From: Artocarpus heterophyllus
Taxonomy: Eukaryota; Streptophyta; Magnoliopsida; Rosales; Moraceae
Length of the DNA: 64,000 nt
Direction of reading: 5' to 3'
Assembly (NCBI GenBank): GCA_025403435.1
Contig: CM046354.1
Location: 36,049,533-36,113,532 of the forward strand
Position numbers and translations under genes: made by a program. Below, piece by piece: positions 1 through 12,381 of this stretch. Within the stretch, counting starts at the first letter, position 1; every line of letters starts with the position of its first letter. Below the pieces are notes generated by a model. The model did no database searches and was not told where the DNA came from. It worked only from the letters and a program-made list of their open reading frames with translations.

Positions 1-115
1 ACCGGGTTGGATATCTGAGAGGATAAAGTATTTTTGCATGATTTATGGTTGCACACCCCTAGGTGGTGATTATAAATCATAGATAAAATATTGAAATGAT
101 GGTTATACACTCATG

Positions 116-223
116 TTAATTTTATTATTAACCCCCCTAGGAGCTCTGTTAATAAAATTAATGCCAAAGAAATAAATATTAATATATGCTGAATTATACA
201 GGTCCTAGATGACATATATTAAT
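116..223 (+). promoter_or_regulatory. Copy A leader hairpins upstream of gag
   Basis: Two inverted repeats lie in the untranslated leader. The first pairs 116-127 with 150-161 (12 bp) and its loop carries CCTAGGAGCTC. The second pairs 178-189 with 212-223 with one mismatch. A third hairpin seen in copies B and C is decayed here. Function is not known; position and repetition in other copies suggest an RNA role. Confidence 0.6.
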
Positions 224-436
224 CAAAAGGGGATCCGTGTTCCTGATTGAATTTGGCAAGACTCCCTTTGGAGCTTGTTGAATTCTAAGTTGGGAATTAT
301 CGTTGTAAGGTTGTGATATTTTCAAAGTTTTGACACATAAACACATTTGTATGTTTTACATGACTATGTTATCTTACTAAATTATTATGATATATTTGCT
401 TATATTTGGTATATGATTCTTTATTGTAGCTTAAAA

Positions 437-1180
437 ATGTCTAAAAATGTTTTATCATCGATACTTGACAAAAACCAATTAACCGTAAGAACTATAATGA
501 TTGGAAACGGATCGTCCTGTCCTTTGAGAAACTAAAATTTGTGTTGACGACACCTTGTCCTCCCAAGCCTATAAGAGATTCCACCAATGATTAAATCCAA
601 GCATATGATTGTTGGAAAGATGCTAATGATCAGGCCCACTGCTATGTTATGGCTAGCATGAATAACATGCTGCAGGCTCAACATGAGGATTATGAGACTA
701 CTAAGCAGATCTTGGACAATCTAGAAAACATGTTTGGAGGCTAGGCTTTAACAAAGCAGCAAGGGGCACTTCAGACACTCTTGAACTGTAAGCAAAAACC
801 AGGGACGTCTGTAAAGGAGCATATGATGTTGGTCATGGGTTATCTCGTTGAGGCACAAACCAATGGAGCCGATATTGATGCTGAAACTCAGATGACTATA
901 GTCTTTGAGACTCTGTCTAAGGATTTTATTCCGTTTAGAGCTATATTTAATTAAAGCAATAGGCGGGGTATGACCTTGAAAGAATTGATGAAATAATTAC
1001 AGGAGTTTAAACTATTGATTAGGGAGTCTCCTGTTGATGCCAAGGCTAACTTGGCGGCTGCTTCTGGTTCCAATCCCAACCATAGGAATGGAAAGAAACA
1101 ATGGGCCAAGAATGAGAAGTCTTTTATTCCTGCTAATGGCGAGAACAAGAAAAAGAAGAAGATGAACCCGAACAACAACC
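437..1180 (+). pseudogene. Copy A gag remnant, zinc knuckle deleted
   Basis: This is the capsid-like Gag of the copia family, which would package element RNA in cytoplasmic particles. The start is the ATG at 437, matching the gag starts of copies B (13994) and C (43520). The recognisable stretch around 1015-1160 ends in a Lys/Asn-rich tail, but stops and small indels break the frame, for example in-frame stops near 590, 740 and 950. At about 1165-1182 the sequence jumps from the lysine-rich linker to the pre-integrase segment. Some 470 bp present in copy B (14738-15207) is missing, which removes the CCHC zinc knuckle and the whole protease. Confidence 0.85.
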
Positions 1181-1181
1181 A

Positions 1182-3916
1182 AAGATGGACTTACTGCTTA
1201 ATGCTGAGATGAATGATAATAACTCTAAAAGACTTAGAACTTCTCACTCTAATAAGACTTATCTTTGGCATTTGCGACTTGGCCATATTAACATGAATAG
1301 GATTCAAAGGTTGGTAAAGGATGGACCTTTAAGTCACTTAAAGGTAGAATCTATACCACAATGTGAATCTTGCTTGGAGAGTAAAATGACCAAAAGACCA
1401 TTTGGGTCTAAGGGCAATCGGGCTGAATGGGTTATGGAACTGATGCATAGTGATGTTTGCAAACCGATAAACATTTGGGCATGAGAAGGGTATAAGTACT
1501 TTGTCACTTTTATTAACGATTACTCAAGGTATGGGTATGTGTACCTGATGTACCACAAAAGTGAAACTTATGACAAGTTTGGGGAGTTTAGGGCTAAAGT
1601 GGAAAAGCAATTGGGTAGACCCATAAAGGCATTTTGATCCGATCAAGGTAGTGAATACCTTTCTAATGAGTTCTTGGGACACTTATTAGAGAATGAGATT
1701 TTATGCCATTTAATTGCGCCGGGCACTCTGTAGCAGAATAACGTAGCAGAGAGAAAGAATAGGACTTTGTTGGACATGGTTAAGTCTAAGATGAGTTATT
1801 CATCATTGCCTTTGTCCTTTTGGGGATATGCATTACAAACCGCATGTTGTCTTTCAAACAATATGCCTTCAAAATTGGTTCCTAAAACTCCTAACGAGTT
1901 ATGGACGAGCAGGAAGACATCCTTAAACCATATTCGCGTATGAGGATTTCTGGCTCGTGTCCTATTTAGGGATGCGACTAAGTTGAAAGCACGTTTGGAA
2001 GTTTTTATGTTTGTAGGATATCGAAAAGGGACTAAAGGGATTATTTCTATAACCCAAAGGAAAATAAAGTCGTGGTTTTAACTAATACAATTTTCCTTGA
2101 GGAGAGTTAGATGAATGACTTTAAGCCTTAAATCAAAGTGGTGCTCAAGGAGTTGAGGAGTGATTCGATCACTCTAGAGGTTCCAGTGGAAACCACTCCA
2201 ATCTGTGTAGAAAAACCAAACGAACCCAAACAACAACCTAAGGGGCTTCGGTGTAGTGGGAGGATTGGGTGTCAACTCGAGAGGTATATGTTCAATGGTG
2301 AGGCCTTCTTGGCTGAACCAGATGAACATGACAGGGATCCTTACACTTACGCAGAGCTATGGAGGATGTTGATTCGAAACTCTAGACAGAGGCCATGAAC
2401 ATAGAAATGAAGTTTATGGAGACTCATAGGGTTTGGGAGCTTGTGGATCTTCTCGGAGGGATAAAAACCCATAAGGTATAAGTGGATCTACAAGAGGAAG
2501 AAAGGAGTGGATGGAAAGGTCAAAACCTTTAAGGCTAGATTGGTAGCTAAGGGATACACGCAAAAGGAAGGAATCGATTATGAGAAAACCTGTTCGCCTG
2601 TAGCTATGCTTAAGTCTATCCAGATTCTCTTGTCCATAGCTGTCGCTTTTGACTACAAGGTTTGGCAAATAGATGTCAAGACGGCTTTTCTAAATGGCTA
2701 TCTTGATGAGTCTAGTTATATAGAACAACCAGACGGGTTTAAGGTCAAGAATCAAGAGGGTAAGGTTTGTAAGATGCTAAAGTCAATTTATGGACTTAAG
2801 CAAGCATCCCATTCTTGGAACATAAGTTTTGATCAAGTGATCAAGACTTATAGGTTCACACAAAATGTAGACAAGCCACGTGTGTGCAAACACATTAAAG
2901 ATGGAAATGTAGTTTTTCTACTACTCTATGTAAATGACATTCTGCTAATTGGTAATGACATTGAGGCATTGTCATCGATCAAATTATAGTTGACCAAGTA
3001 GTTTAACATGAAGGACTTGGGTAAGGCTAATTTTGTTCTTGGTATCCAGATCTTTCAAGATATGAAGAACAAAATGATAGCTTTGTCCCAAGTAGGCTAC
3101 ATAGATAAAATTCTAAGGAAGTTTGCAATGTAGGATTCCAAGAAAGGTGGGCAACCATCTAGGTTTGGAATTACTCTTTCTAAGAAAAGCTCTCCAAAGT
3201 CTAAGGAAGAAAGAGAATACACAAAGAAGGTGCCTTATGCTTCGGCAGTCGGTAGTCTCATGTATGTCATACTTTGTACATGACTGAATTTTTATTATGT
3301 GATCGGGATTGTAAGTCAATTTCAGGCAGATTTGGGATCGAACCATTGGGTTGCTATCAAGTATATTTTCAAGTACCAAAGAAGGACTCGAGGGTATATG
3401 CTTGTGTATTCGGGTGGGGACTTAACTCCTATAGGATACACTGATTTAGATTTCTAATCCTATCTGGATTCTAGGAGATCAACTTCAGATTTTATGTTTA
3501 CTCTGGGCAGTGGTTCCATTAGTTGGAGAAGTGTGAAGCAAGATTGCACTTTAGATTCAATGATGGAGGCCGAGTATGTGGCGGTTAGTGATGCTTTGAA
3601 AGAAGCAGTATGGCTCTGCAAGTTCCTTGCAGATCTTGAGGTTGTTCCTGGTATGGATAAGGTGGTATCACTGTACTGTGATAACAGTGCGGTGGTAGCT
3701 AATGCTAAGGAGCCAATATTTCACAAGAAGAGTAAGCATACTGATCGAAAGTATTATGTGATAAAAGACTTCGTAGAAGGCTGGCATGTTGCTATATGCA
3801 AAATCGCGTCAGAGGACAATTTAGCTGTTCCATTCACGAAGACACTTACTGGGAGAGCTTTCGAGAGGCATGTGGAAGCTATGGGGACGTAAGATTTATC
3901 ATATTTACTCACTTAG
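1182..3916 (+). pseudogene. Copy A pol remnant: pre-integrase, integrase, reverse transcriptase, RNase H
   Basis: The GAG-pre-integrase zinc region shows WHLRLGHINMNRIQR and CESC (1265-1385). The integrase core follows at about 1430-1960, then reverse transcriptase (about 2480-3080) with [12 protein letters not shown] and [11 protein letters not shown], and copia RNase H (3490-3890) with a MEAEY motif. Stops and frameshifts are frequent. The reverse-transcriptase catalytic box reads YVND (about 2927-2938) instead of YVDD, so a catalytic aspartate is lost. Near 3890 a TAA sits where sister copies carry a glutamine codon; the ancestral stop is TAG at 3914-3916. Certainly non-functional. Confidence 0.9.
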
Positions 3917-3920
3917 TGCA

Positions 3921-3930
3921 AGTGAGAGAT
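3921..3930 (+). promoter_or_regulatory. Copy A polypurine tract
   Basis: AGTGAGAGAT lies directly before the 3' LTR start TGTTGGACATG. In LTR elements such a purine run primes plus-strand DNA synthesis. The equivalent in copy B is AGTGGGAGAT. Confidence 0.75.
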
Positions 3931-5533
3931 TGTTGGACATGTATGCGCTAACGAGTAAACATGTAATATGTTTTTGGAGACATTTTTTATGAATAAAGAA
4001 TTTATTTATTATTTATATACCAAATCTTGTCCTCTACATTCATATTTGTTGAATGTATGTTAAGCAAACAAAAGTCTGAGACTATCAGTCTAAACCTTTA
4101 AGAATTGGGCATATGATGGACAAATTATGCGGAAGATAGGATTTTTAAGTTGACGGTCTAAATCATAAGATCCGTAATCGAGGGGATAAAGTTGGGCGCT
4201 TTATTTATGCAAAGATTGTTATGTTGTTTATATCCCTAACGGGAGATGCTTTGTCTTGACCATCGAAGGTGGACTCCATGAATAGAAACATTGGTACATT
4301 GTTATAGGTGATGATGTATTGGATCGGGACATTAAGTGAATTAATTTGTATTAATAATTTTGTCTTAGCAAATTGATTCATTTTAGACAGTCATATCTAT
4401 TGTATCTTAATCCTGAGATGAATAATGGGCCCGTTGTCTTGATTTATGTCTTTTGATGTACCAAGGGTGAGATCCACATTTTAATAGTGGTACGCATGTC
4501 GGTACGTTGTAGGCATGACTCTTGATAGCATAAACCTATTATTCATAGATATGGAATCCATAGCTCATCTTTAGGAGTAGTTGATATCCTCTTATATGCG
4601 TTATCCTGTAATTGAAAAACTAGAGCGCTCAACCATTTGGATACATAGGTGTAACCGAATGGTATACCATCTTTGAATGGTAAATTTTCGATGTGAGATA
4701 ATGTAACGTAAGATAAAAATAATTGGAAAGGTAAGACAAAACTTGTCCTTAAGCCGATTATGGATAATCTTATGGGGATACGATACATTATGATATATCA
4801 TGAAGACTTAGCTATATGGGCTTCGTAATTCTATATAGTTCAAGAGTGTAGCTCTGAGCTTTTACTAGAGTAGCGCTGGAGTTGATAATGATGAAATGTA
4901 TATCTAGGATATTGGGTTTCATAATTATCGGGAGCTTGAACTATATAGGTCTATCAGGTCCCCATTGCTAGCTCATCATAAATCTTGTAACGATACGACG
5001 TGCTTCTTCCACTAATTGGTGAATTGTGTCAAATTATCAGATTGGCTGAAATTCGATAGGATCAAATAATTCATGTTTGTTTATTGGTTAAATTAATTTT
5101 GTAAATAAATTAATTCAAGATATACTTGTTGAATTATCGAGATCGGATAATTCATGTCTATTTATCGGTTGATTAATTTTGAATAAATTAATTCAAGATA
5201 AACTTGTTGAATTATCATGAATGTTTATTTTCCTAGAGATTATCTGGATATGACTGTTTTAATCAGATAACTTCTCTATTGGGTTATTTGAATTGAAATT
5301 GAGGCTCCATCCCAAGAATCTCGGGTGAAAAATAAAGATTTGTAGGAATCATTTATCAGAAGTTTGGTAGGCCGATCTTTAAGTTTAGCCTGTTGATGGA
5401 GTAGGTTCGACAGGTCGATCTGCCAGTTCGATGGCAGATCGGCCTACCAACTGAGCGTCAAATAAATCAGCGTTTCCATGTAGATTTTATTAGATATTGT
5501 TTCTGATTTGATTCTGATTCAAATTTTCAAGAC
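3931..5533 (+). repeat. Copy A 3' LTR, truncated
   Basis: It begins TGTTGGACATGTATGC and has AATAAAGAATTT about 60 bp in, like the other LTRs. The conserved inverted repeat of this family is at 4333-4384 and GC-rich palindrome units are at about 5366-5450. Two related blocks near 5066-5215 form an internal tandem duplication shared by all LTRs. Similarity ends at about 5533, in the segment that reads 'tttttgagacctaatc' elsewhere. The TATA box, R, U5 and CCAACA end are missing. Confidence 0.88.
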
Positions 5534-6290
5534 TACGTTCACCACCGACCATGGACTATTCTATTATGTCATCATGCCATTTAGGTTGAAAAACACTGGG
5601 GCCACTTATCAGTGCCTGGTGAACTAGATATTTGCTCAGCCAATTGGGAAGACCATGGAGATGTATGCCGACGACATGCTCGTGAAATCTATCCGAGTAG
5701 CCGATCACATCGCTGACCTTTGAGACAACATCTGCGTCCTCCGAGAATACAAGATGAAGCTCAATCTAGCCAAGTGCGTACTTAGAGTGGAGCAGGGAAA
5801 GTTGCTCGGATTTATGGTCACCACCAAGGCATTGAGTTCAATCTAGCCAAGGCCCAAGTTGTGGTGGACATACATTCCCCCTGTGTAGTTAAAGAAGTCT
5901 AGAAGCTAACTAGAATGATCACAGCTTTATCCATATTCGTTTCTTAGTCCACTGACAAGTACTAGCCTTTTTTTCCAAGCACTCAGGGGAGGTTTGAATA
6001 GGAGACAGAGTGTGAAAAAGCGCTTTAAAGCCTCAAGAAATACCTAGCCACATACTTTATGCATACCTGGTTATATCCGAGAAGGCAGTCAGCTCGGTCC
6101 TCATCCGAGAAGAAGGAGGCATCTAGAAGCTAGTCTACTACACCAACAAGGCATTCTAGGGTGCCGAGGAGAGGTACCCACCATTAGAAAAACTAGCCTT
6201 AGCTTTTGTTACCTTTGCTCGAAAGCTTATGCCATACTTCCAAGGGCACACCATCTGAGTCCTGACCAAGTACCCTTTGTGCCAAATCCT
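5534..6290 (+). pseudogene. Gypsy reverse transcriptase remnant (C-terminal two thirds)
   Basis: Plus-strand translation shows the RT motif MPFRLKNTGATYQ near 5575 and the catalytic box MYADDM at 5661-5678, with both aspartates present. LGF and DHIADL type segments follow. Stops are scattered (for example near 5625 and 5720). The N-terminal palm region is missing because the element begins at the junction with copy A. Confidence 0.85.
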
Positions 6291-6840
6291 TCAAAATCTA
6301 GAAATTTCTGGTTGGATGGCCAAGTGGCCAGTTGAGCTTGGAGAATTTGATATACAATATGTGCCCTGGACAGTCATTAAAGCACAAGCTCTGGCTGATT
6401 TCATAGCTGAATTCACTAACACCGGCCAGACCATCCCTTTAGCCGAGAAAGCACCTATGGAAGATTTAAATCTAGCTAGCAATAGCACGAGCAGACCCAA
6501 GCCCAAATGGAAACTATTTGTAGACGAATCCTCAAGCATGAGTGGGTCAGGTGCCGGTCTTATCCTCATTGGCCCAAATGGTTACAAGACCATCCACACA
6601 CTCCAATTTGATTTCAAAGCCTCTAACAATGAGGCTAAGTATGAAGCCTTGATAGCTGGTCTCAAGATTGCGTAGGAGTTTGGGGTGGACCGTATCTGCA
6701 TTCATAATGACTTCATGCAAGTGGTCCAGCAAGTGATCGATGGATTCCAAGCCCAGAACGAATATATGGCTGCTTATCTAGGCGAAGTGTAGGCTTTGCT
6801 CGGGCAGTTTAAGAGTTTTTTTATTTAATTAGATTCCTCA
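6291..6840 (+). pseudogene. Gypsy RNase H remnant
   Basis: A 132-codon open stretch (6277-6675) covers the RT-RNase H connection and the RNase H fold. It carries WPVELGEFDIQYVP, then KWKLFVDESS with the first catalytic Asp, and NNEAKYEALIAGL with the catalytic Glu. The third acidic position follows as IHNDFMQ after a stop at 6675. VEADTLAWLA near 6858 is the last RNase H motif. In replication it would degrade RNA in the RNA/DNA hybrid. Stops at 6675 and 6792 make it inactive. Confidence 0.85.
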
Positions 6841-8122
6841 AGTAGAGAATGTCGAGGCCGATACACTTGCTTGGCTAGCCTTAGGCCTAGAAGACAGCAA
6901 CCTGACATCAGTACCAATTGAGAGATTTGTCAAGCTAAGCATCTGGAAAGAATTAGTGGGAAAAGCCTCTGACCAAATAGGAATTTGGATGAACCTAATC
7001 ATCCAATACCCGACCATAGTTGAGTTGCCTAGTGACCGAGAAGAGGCCCAGTGCATTCGCAAGAGCTCGGCCTGGTAATTGATGTCGAGGGAAGACTATG
7101 CTGACATGGCTACCCCACGCTCTTCTAATGGTGTATCGAACCACAAGAAGCTCAATACCTCATGGAAGAAATTCATAGTGGGCTATGCGAAAATCTTGTA
7201 GGTGGGCGCTCATTGTCCTTAAAGTGCCTTTGTTAAGGCTACTATTGGCCGACCATGGACCAGGATTGCAAGGAGTATGCCCAGAAGTGCCTCACGTGCC
7301 AATAGTTTGCTTGGGTAATCGAGAACCAAGCTGAGTCGCTCAACTCCGTTGTATGCCCTAGACGTTTGCCAAATAGGACATTGATTTGATAAGACCTCTC
7401 CTTATGGCCTAATCATAATTCAAATACTGTATAGTGGCCAACAACTACCTCCCCAAGTGGATAAAGGTCGAGCCCTACACCAATATGACCCAGGCTAGGT
7501 GTACCAACTTCATCTGGAAGAACATAATCTGCCGATATGATGTCCCGCACATGATAGTAATGACAACGCCAAGAAATTTGAATTAGCAAGCCTCCTTAGA
7601 ATATGTGAACAGCTTGGTATCAGGAAAGTTTTCTCCTTGCTGGGCTACCCTTAGAGCAACAGGCAAGTTAAAGCCATCAACAAGACCTTTAAGCACAACC
7701 TTAAGAAGAAACTAAAAGGCCTCAAAGGTGCCTAGATCGACGAGCTCTCAAAAGTGCTCTGGGTGTATCGCACGACTGTTTAGACAGCTAGGGTAGAGAC
7801 TTTTTTCTCCCTATCTATAGAGCTAAGGTTGTGATCTCGGTCTAGGTCAACTTGCCGAGCTTCAGAGTAGAACATTACGATGAAGAACAAAATGTCGAGC
7901 TCATGATAGTTAAGCTTATCCTGTTAGAAGAAAAGCATGACTCAACATTCATCCAGACGGCAGCTTGGAACCAAGTTGTTGCTCGGTACTATAATAAGGT
8001 GGTACAACCTATTTAGAGTGGTCGGCAATGTCCAACCAAACATGTATAAAATTTTTGACATCATGGGAAATGTGCTCGGCCATCCATGGAATGTCGAGCA
8101 CTTGAAGAAGTTCTACTATTGA
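6841..8122 (+). pseudogene. Gypsy integrase remnant
   Basis: It follows RNase H without a gap. The N-terminal zinc-binding part shows YYWPTMDQDCKEYAQKC and CLTC around 7230-7300. A degenerate core with segments such as LPKWIKVEPY follows at about 7440-7700. The end reads HPWNVEHLKKFYY before a stop at 8120-8122, a common C-terminus in plant gypsy integrases. Stops and frameshifts are numerous. The domain would insert element DNA; it cannot do so here. Confidence 0.8.
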
Positions 8123-8939
8123 CATAGAAGCCAGATCATATTTTTGACCTCTGGCCGGATATTCTTTTTGTAATAGATTGTAAAGATCTGTCGACTAGGA
8201 AGAATATGAATGTATAGAGAAAAACATCAATGAAAACATATTCAAGAATTCCTCTAAGTAAAATATGGGCCGAGACGATGACACAGATCGAGCTCGGCCT
8301 ACCTTTTCTTAACTCCAAACCCTGGAGAAAGCCAATTAACTCGCGACGAGGGAGAGCCGTTTTAACTCCCAACTAGGGAGCTGGTCGGTATAAATCCTGA
8401 CCATAAGTGAACTTGAAACATAAGTTCACTAGTCCAATCACACCACAGATTATCCATCCCTAGTCATACCAAGCGTTGGTTAGAACCCGAGGACCAAAAA
8501 TCTCAACCATGACCAGACTCATAGAAATCCTAAAAGATTCAACAAGTTTGGGGGGTACAAGGGTATTATGGCACCATCGTACCCAAAAAACAAAGCAAAA
8601 CATGCTTTTGTTCAGCAAAAAAATATATGCATAAACAAAAAATAATAAATAAATAAATAAATAAATCAAGATTAATTCAAGCAACTTAAACTTCGAAAAT
8701 TTTGAATATTATTATGCAAATGAGTCTAGGGGAGGTACAATAACAGGGCACCTCCTATATCCAGGCACATATAAAAATGTAAGAGTTGGAACCCCAAGGA
8801 GATGAGAATTGGAACCCCAAACTAAGGATGAGTGTGGTCCTCGACCTCTTTGGCATCTTGATCAACGATGGCCTGGCCTGTTCCCTGCTCTTGCTCATCG
8901 CCGTCCTACTTTGTTGGAGCTGGAGTCTCCATGTCCTCA
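8123..8939. other. Gypsy spacer between pol and antisense gene
   Basis: I see no coding signal on either strand here. The stretch holds a short AAAT microsatellite near 8641-8670 and CTCGGCC-type words common in this gypsy element. The boundary with the antisense gene is not sharp. Confidence 0.5.
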
Positions 8940-10460
8940 CCCTTCCTCCTCTTCCTTGGGGTCAACCATAAGTGACTAGTCCATCGCGATGGCCTGAGGA
9001 TGCTTTGCCAGAAGATAGCCTTGTAAATCCTTCATCTTGAGGTAATAATTGTTAATGAATTTGCTAGAGTGCTTGAAATCCTCTATCGCTTGGGTTAGTC
9101 TGCTCGATAGCTCTTCCTTAAGATATCTCTCATGCTCCTTCCTTGTTGCAAAGGCTGCCTCTTGTGCCTTGAGAAGGTCTTTCTAAGCCCTTCGGGCACC
9201 TCTTGAGCCCGAACAGCCTCTGTCCTAGCCTCCTCTAGGTCGGCCTTAACCCGAGTCAACTCGCCTATACACTTCTCAAGCTTGTTTTTGGCATCATTCT
9301 TCTACTTGACAGTATTTTCAGCCTTGTCTTGTTCAATGTTGGCTTGGTGCTCGATTTTGAGATTGGCTACCTTCAAGGTCGCACAGGCCTACAAAGTAAA
9401 AAAGTTAATACAATTTAAAGTGCCAAGTAATTCAAGCTTAGAATTCCAAACTGAACTCGCCTAAACAATTTGCCAAAAAGCCATGTCGTAGCACTCTTGG
9501 TAGGATGCATGCTAGATAGAGATGAAGTAGTCTCCCAGGGGCATGACATCCCCAAGGCACTCAATGGTGGAGGGCACATGGGGTGATGCCTCCTCGGCTG
9601 CTCGGGTGAAGGGACTACAACTGGGGGAGGAGGAGGTGGAGTGTCTCAACTCGTCAAGGGCCCTTGAGGAACCTGCCAGGCAAGGTGCTTAGGGTGATAG
9701 GGACTTCGGGCTACCTGGCCTTGTCGGATCTCTTCTTTTTTGACCTACTCACGCCCTTGCCCTTGCACTGGTGGTAGAGCTTTGCCATTTACTGAAGCCT
9801 CTCCTCCTTATAAAGTTGACGAGCTGACATGTCTATAAAATAATAAGCAAAGTTAAAAAAAAAAGCTCGAGAAAAGAACCATAAAAAAGAGAGAAGGAAA
9901 GTCCTCGGGCCAAACCTTTGATCCAAAGCTGGCCTGGCAATAGAGCAGCCTGATCACGTCCCTGAAGTCTTCATTGGCGATGGGCAGCCCTAAACTGAGG
10001 GAGCCGCTAGAAGAGTCCTTGGAGTTGGACAGTGATGGCTCCCCCGTTGGCCATCTGGGTCGAAAGGAACTCGGTCAGGGACATCGGCAATGCTGCACCT
10101 AGCTACTGTCACTTGCTTGGCCATCCGAGCAAGTGGAACATTGTTTCGTCGGGAGTTGGTCTAGCTGGACCCCTAAACCAACTGTAGTTGACCAGGATGG
10201 TTTTGCTTAAGAAAAAAGTTTGTTACCGAATAGCCTCAGGCTACACCATCAGATCTTTAACGGTAGTAATAAGAGCCTTTGGTGCCCATGACTGTTTGAC
10301 CATAAGTGCCCTTGCTCATATCTTGTGGGCACAACCTGATAGGCAGAAACTACCTCCCCAAGTTAGGCTAACCACCTTCCCCTGACATAGAAACACTTGA
10401 ACTTCCATAGCTTGTCCAAGTCTAGGTTGTCGAGAATGAAGTCCTTCACGAATCTAGTGA
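8940..10460 (-). pseudogene. Gypsy antisense extra gene, 3' part
   Basis: Read on the minus strand, the sequence is protein-like though broken by stops. Around 9,430-8,980 it encodes a charged, heptad-like stretch (ELTRVKADLEEARTEA) and then YLKMKDLQGYLLAKHPQ, which looks like a coiled coil. A stop lies at 8976-8978; where the original gene ended is unclear. At 10385-10460 it encodes FVKDFILDNLDLDKLWKFK. This continues the segment at 20002-20925 across copia copy B. Tat-lineage elements carry an antisense gene of unknown function here; the family assignment is inferred from position and a general resemblance. Confidence 0.6.
10414..10460. repeat. 47-bp direct repeat flanking copia copy B, left copy
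   Basis: It starts GTCCAAGTCTAGG and ends CGAATCTAGTGA and is identical to 20002-20048. It is gypsy sequence duplicated on either side of copy B. Confidence 0.95.
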
Positions 10461-12367
10461 AAATGTAATACGTTTTTGGAGATATTTTTTATCAATAAAG
10501 AATTTATTCATTTATATATACCAAATCTTGTCCTCTTTACGTTCATATTTGTTGAATCTATGTTAAGCAAACAGTAGTCTGAGACTGTCGGTCTAAACCT
10601 TTAAGAATTGGGCATATGATGGACTGATTATGTGGAAGACACGATTCTTAAGGTGACGGTCTAAAACATATGATCCGCAATCGAGGGAATAAAGTTGGGC
10701 GCTTTATTCATGCAAAGATTGTTATGTTGTCTATATCCCTATTGGGAGATGGTTTATCTTGACCATCGGAGTTAGACTCCGTGAATAGAAACATTGGCAC
10801 ATTGTCATAGGTGACGATGTGTTGGATCAGGACACAAAGTGAATTGATTTAGATTAATAATTCTGTCTTGGCAAATCGATTCACTTTAGACAATCATTTG
10901 TATTGTATCTTAATCCTGAGATTGATAGTTGGCCCGTTGTCTCGACTTGTGCCTCTTGATGTACCAAAGGGTGACTCCCACATCTCAATAGTGGCCGGTA
11001 CGTTGGAAACATGACTCTTGATGGCGTAGACTTGTTATTCATAGATATAGAATCCATAGCTCCTCTTTAGGAGTAATGATATCCTTTTATATGCATTATC
11101 CTGTAATTGAAAAACTAGAGCGCTCAACCATTTGGATACATAGGTGTAACCTAATGGTATACTATATTTGGATGGTAAGTTTTCTAATGGTGAGATAATG
11201 GAACGTAAGATAAAAATAATCGGGAAGGTAAGACAGAACCTATCCTTAAACCGATTATGGATTATCATATGGGGATACGATACACTTTGATATGTCATGG
11301 AGACTTAACTATACGGGCTTCGTAATTCTATAAAGTTGGAGGTGATAATTGTGAAATGTATATCTGGAATATTAGGTTTCATAATTATCGTGAGCTTGAA
11401 CTTTATAGGTCAATTTTGGTCCCATTTGCTAGCTCACAAAATCCTGTAACGATACGGCATGCTTTTTCAATAATTGGCGACTTATGTGGGATTTATGGGA
11501 TTAGTTTAAATTTAAAAGAATCAAATAATTCATGTCTGTTTATTGGTTGAATTAATTTTGTAATAAAATGAATCTAAGATAAACTTGTTGAATTATTAAG
11601 ATCAGATAATTCTTGTCTGTTTATCGGTTGATTTAATTGGATAAATTAAATCAAGATAAACTTGTAGAATTATTGTGAATTGATTTATTTTCTTAGAGAT
11701 TATCTTGATAAAGTTTGTTTTGATCAGATAACTTCTCTATTAGGTTATTTGAATCAAAACTAAGATTTTATCCTATAGAATCTCGGGTGGAAAATAAAAG
11801 ATTCGCAGAGATATTTCGCGGCAGTTCGACCTGTCGATCAGCGAGAGATAAGATTACACGTTTTCACGTGGATCTTATCAGATATTGATTTGAACTTGAT
11901 TCTGTTTCGAGTTTTTGAGACCTAATCTGATAAGGACTGACCCCAGGACCAATCACTATATACAAGGGAGTAAGTCTCGTGAGTTACTTAGATCAATTGA
12001 GAGATTAAGAGTGATACTCTTCTGGTGAGCATCTGAAAACTCCCTGAAAGCTTTTATTCACAAATCACGAACACTAGCTTTGGTTTCTCATGATTAGTTG
12101 GAAGGAGAGTCACCGGTGGAAGAGCTATACATGTGAGCCCACACTCACTCCGATTGTGGATAGAGAATAGCAAAGAAGACCAGTTGGTTGAGGCTCTTTT
12201 GGAACGTTATTTCTCTTCATAGGTTGCGGAGGTTCTTCGGTATGCAAAGGTTAGTAAGATCTGTTTAATTTATATATATAGCATGTCAAACTTGTGTTTT
12301 AAAAAAATACTCTGATTTTAAAATTTTAAGAATTCCCACTGCGCACCTCATACTATTTTTTCCAACA
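10461..12367 (+). repeat. Copy B 5' LTR, clipped at its start
   Basis: Similarity to the family LTR starts at the AAAATGTAATACG word and ends in TTTTCCAACA. Compared with the 3' LTR it also lacks a few bases near 10996 and about 40 bp near 11335. The 33-bp inverted repeat is at 11847-11879, a CCAAT word at about 11949 and a TATA-like TATATACAAG at 11957. Only one palindrome unit (about 11824-11838) is present against about four in the 3' LTR. Confidence 0.93.
11951..11966 (+). promoter_or_regulatory. Copy B 5' LTR TATA region
   Basis: CAAT followed by TATATACAAG precedes the transcribed part of the LTR. The equivalent in the 3' LTR is TATATAAAAG at 19591. This would drive genomic RNA synthesis; the start site is not known. 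Confidence 0.55.
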
Positions 12368-12369
12368 AT

Positions 12370-12381
12370 TGGTATCAGAGC
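12370..12381 (+). promoter_or_regulatory. Copy B primer-binding site (tRNA-iMet)
   Basis: TGGTATCAGAGC begins two bases after the LTR end. It is the standard plant copia primer site, complementary to the 3' end of initiator methionine tRNA, and starts minus-strand DNA synthesis. Confidence 0.95.

Larger units (their letters stand above)
1..5533 (+). mobile_element. Ty1/copia retrotransposon copy A (5' end outside window, 3' LTR truncated)
   Basis: The window opens inside the leader: position 1 aligns with about 13558 of copy B. Leader, gag, pol, polypurine tract and 3' LTR follow in the Ty1/copia order, with integrase before reverse transcriptase. The coding part carries many stops and frameshifts and one large deletion at about 1165-1182. 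The 3' LTR stops about 450 bp short of its expected CCAACA end and runs directly into gypsy reverse transcriptase. No target duplication can be defined because the left end lies outside and the right end is broken. By eye this is the most decayed copy of the family here. Confidence 0.93.

Noticed and set aside
8641..8670. AAAT microsatellite
   Set aside because: Ordinary short simple repeat with no further structure.
12370..12381. tRNA-like word TGGTATCAGAGC
   Set aside because: It is a primer-binding site matching only the 3' end of a tRNA; no tRNA gene is present.
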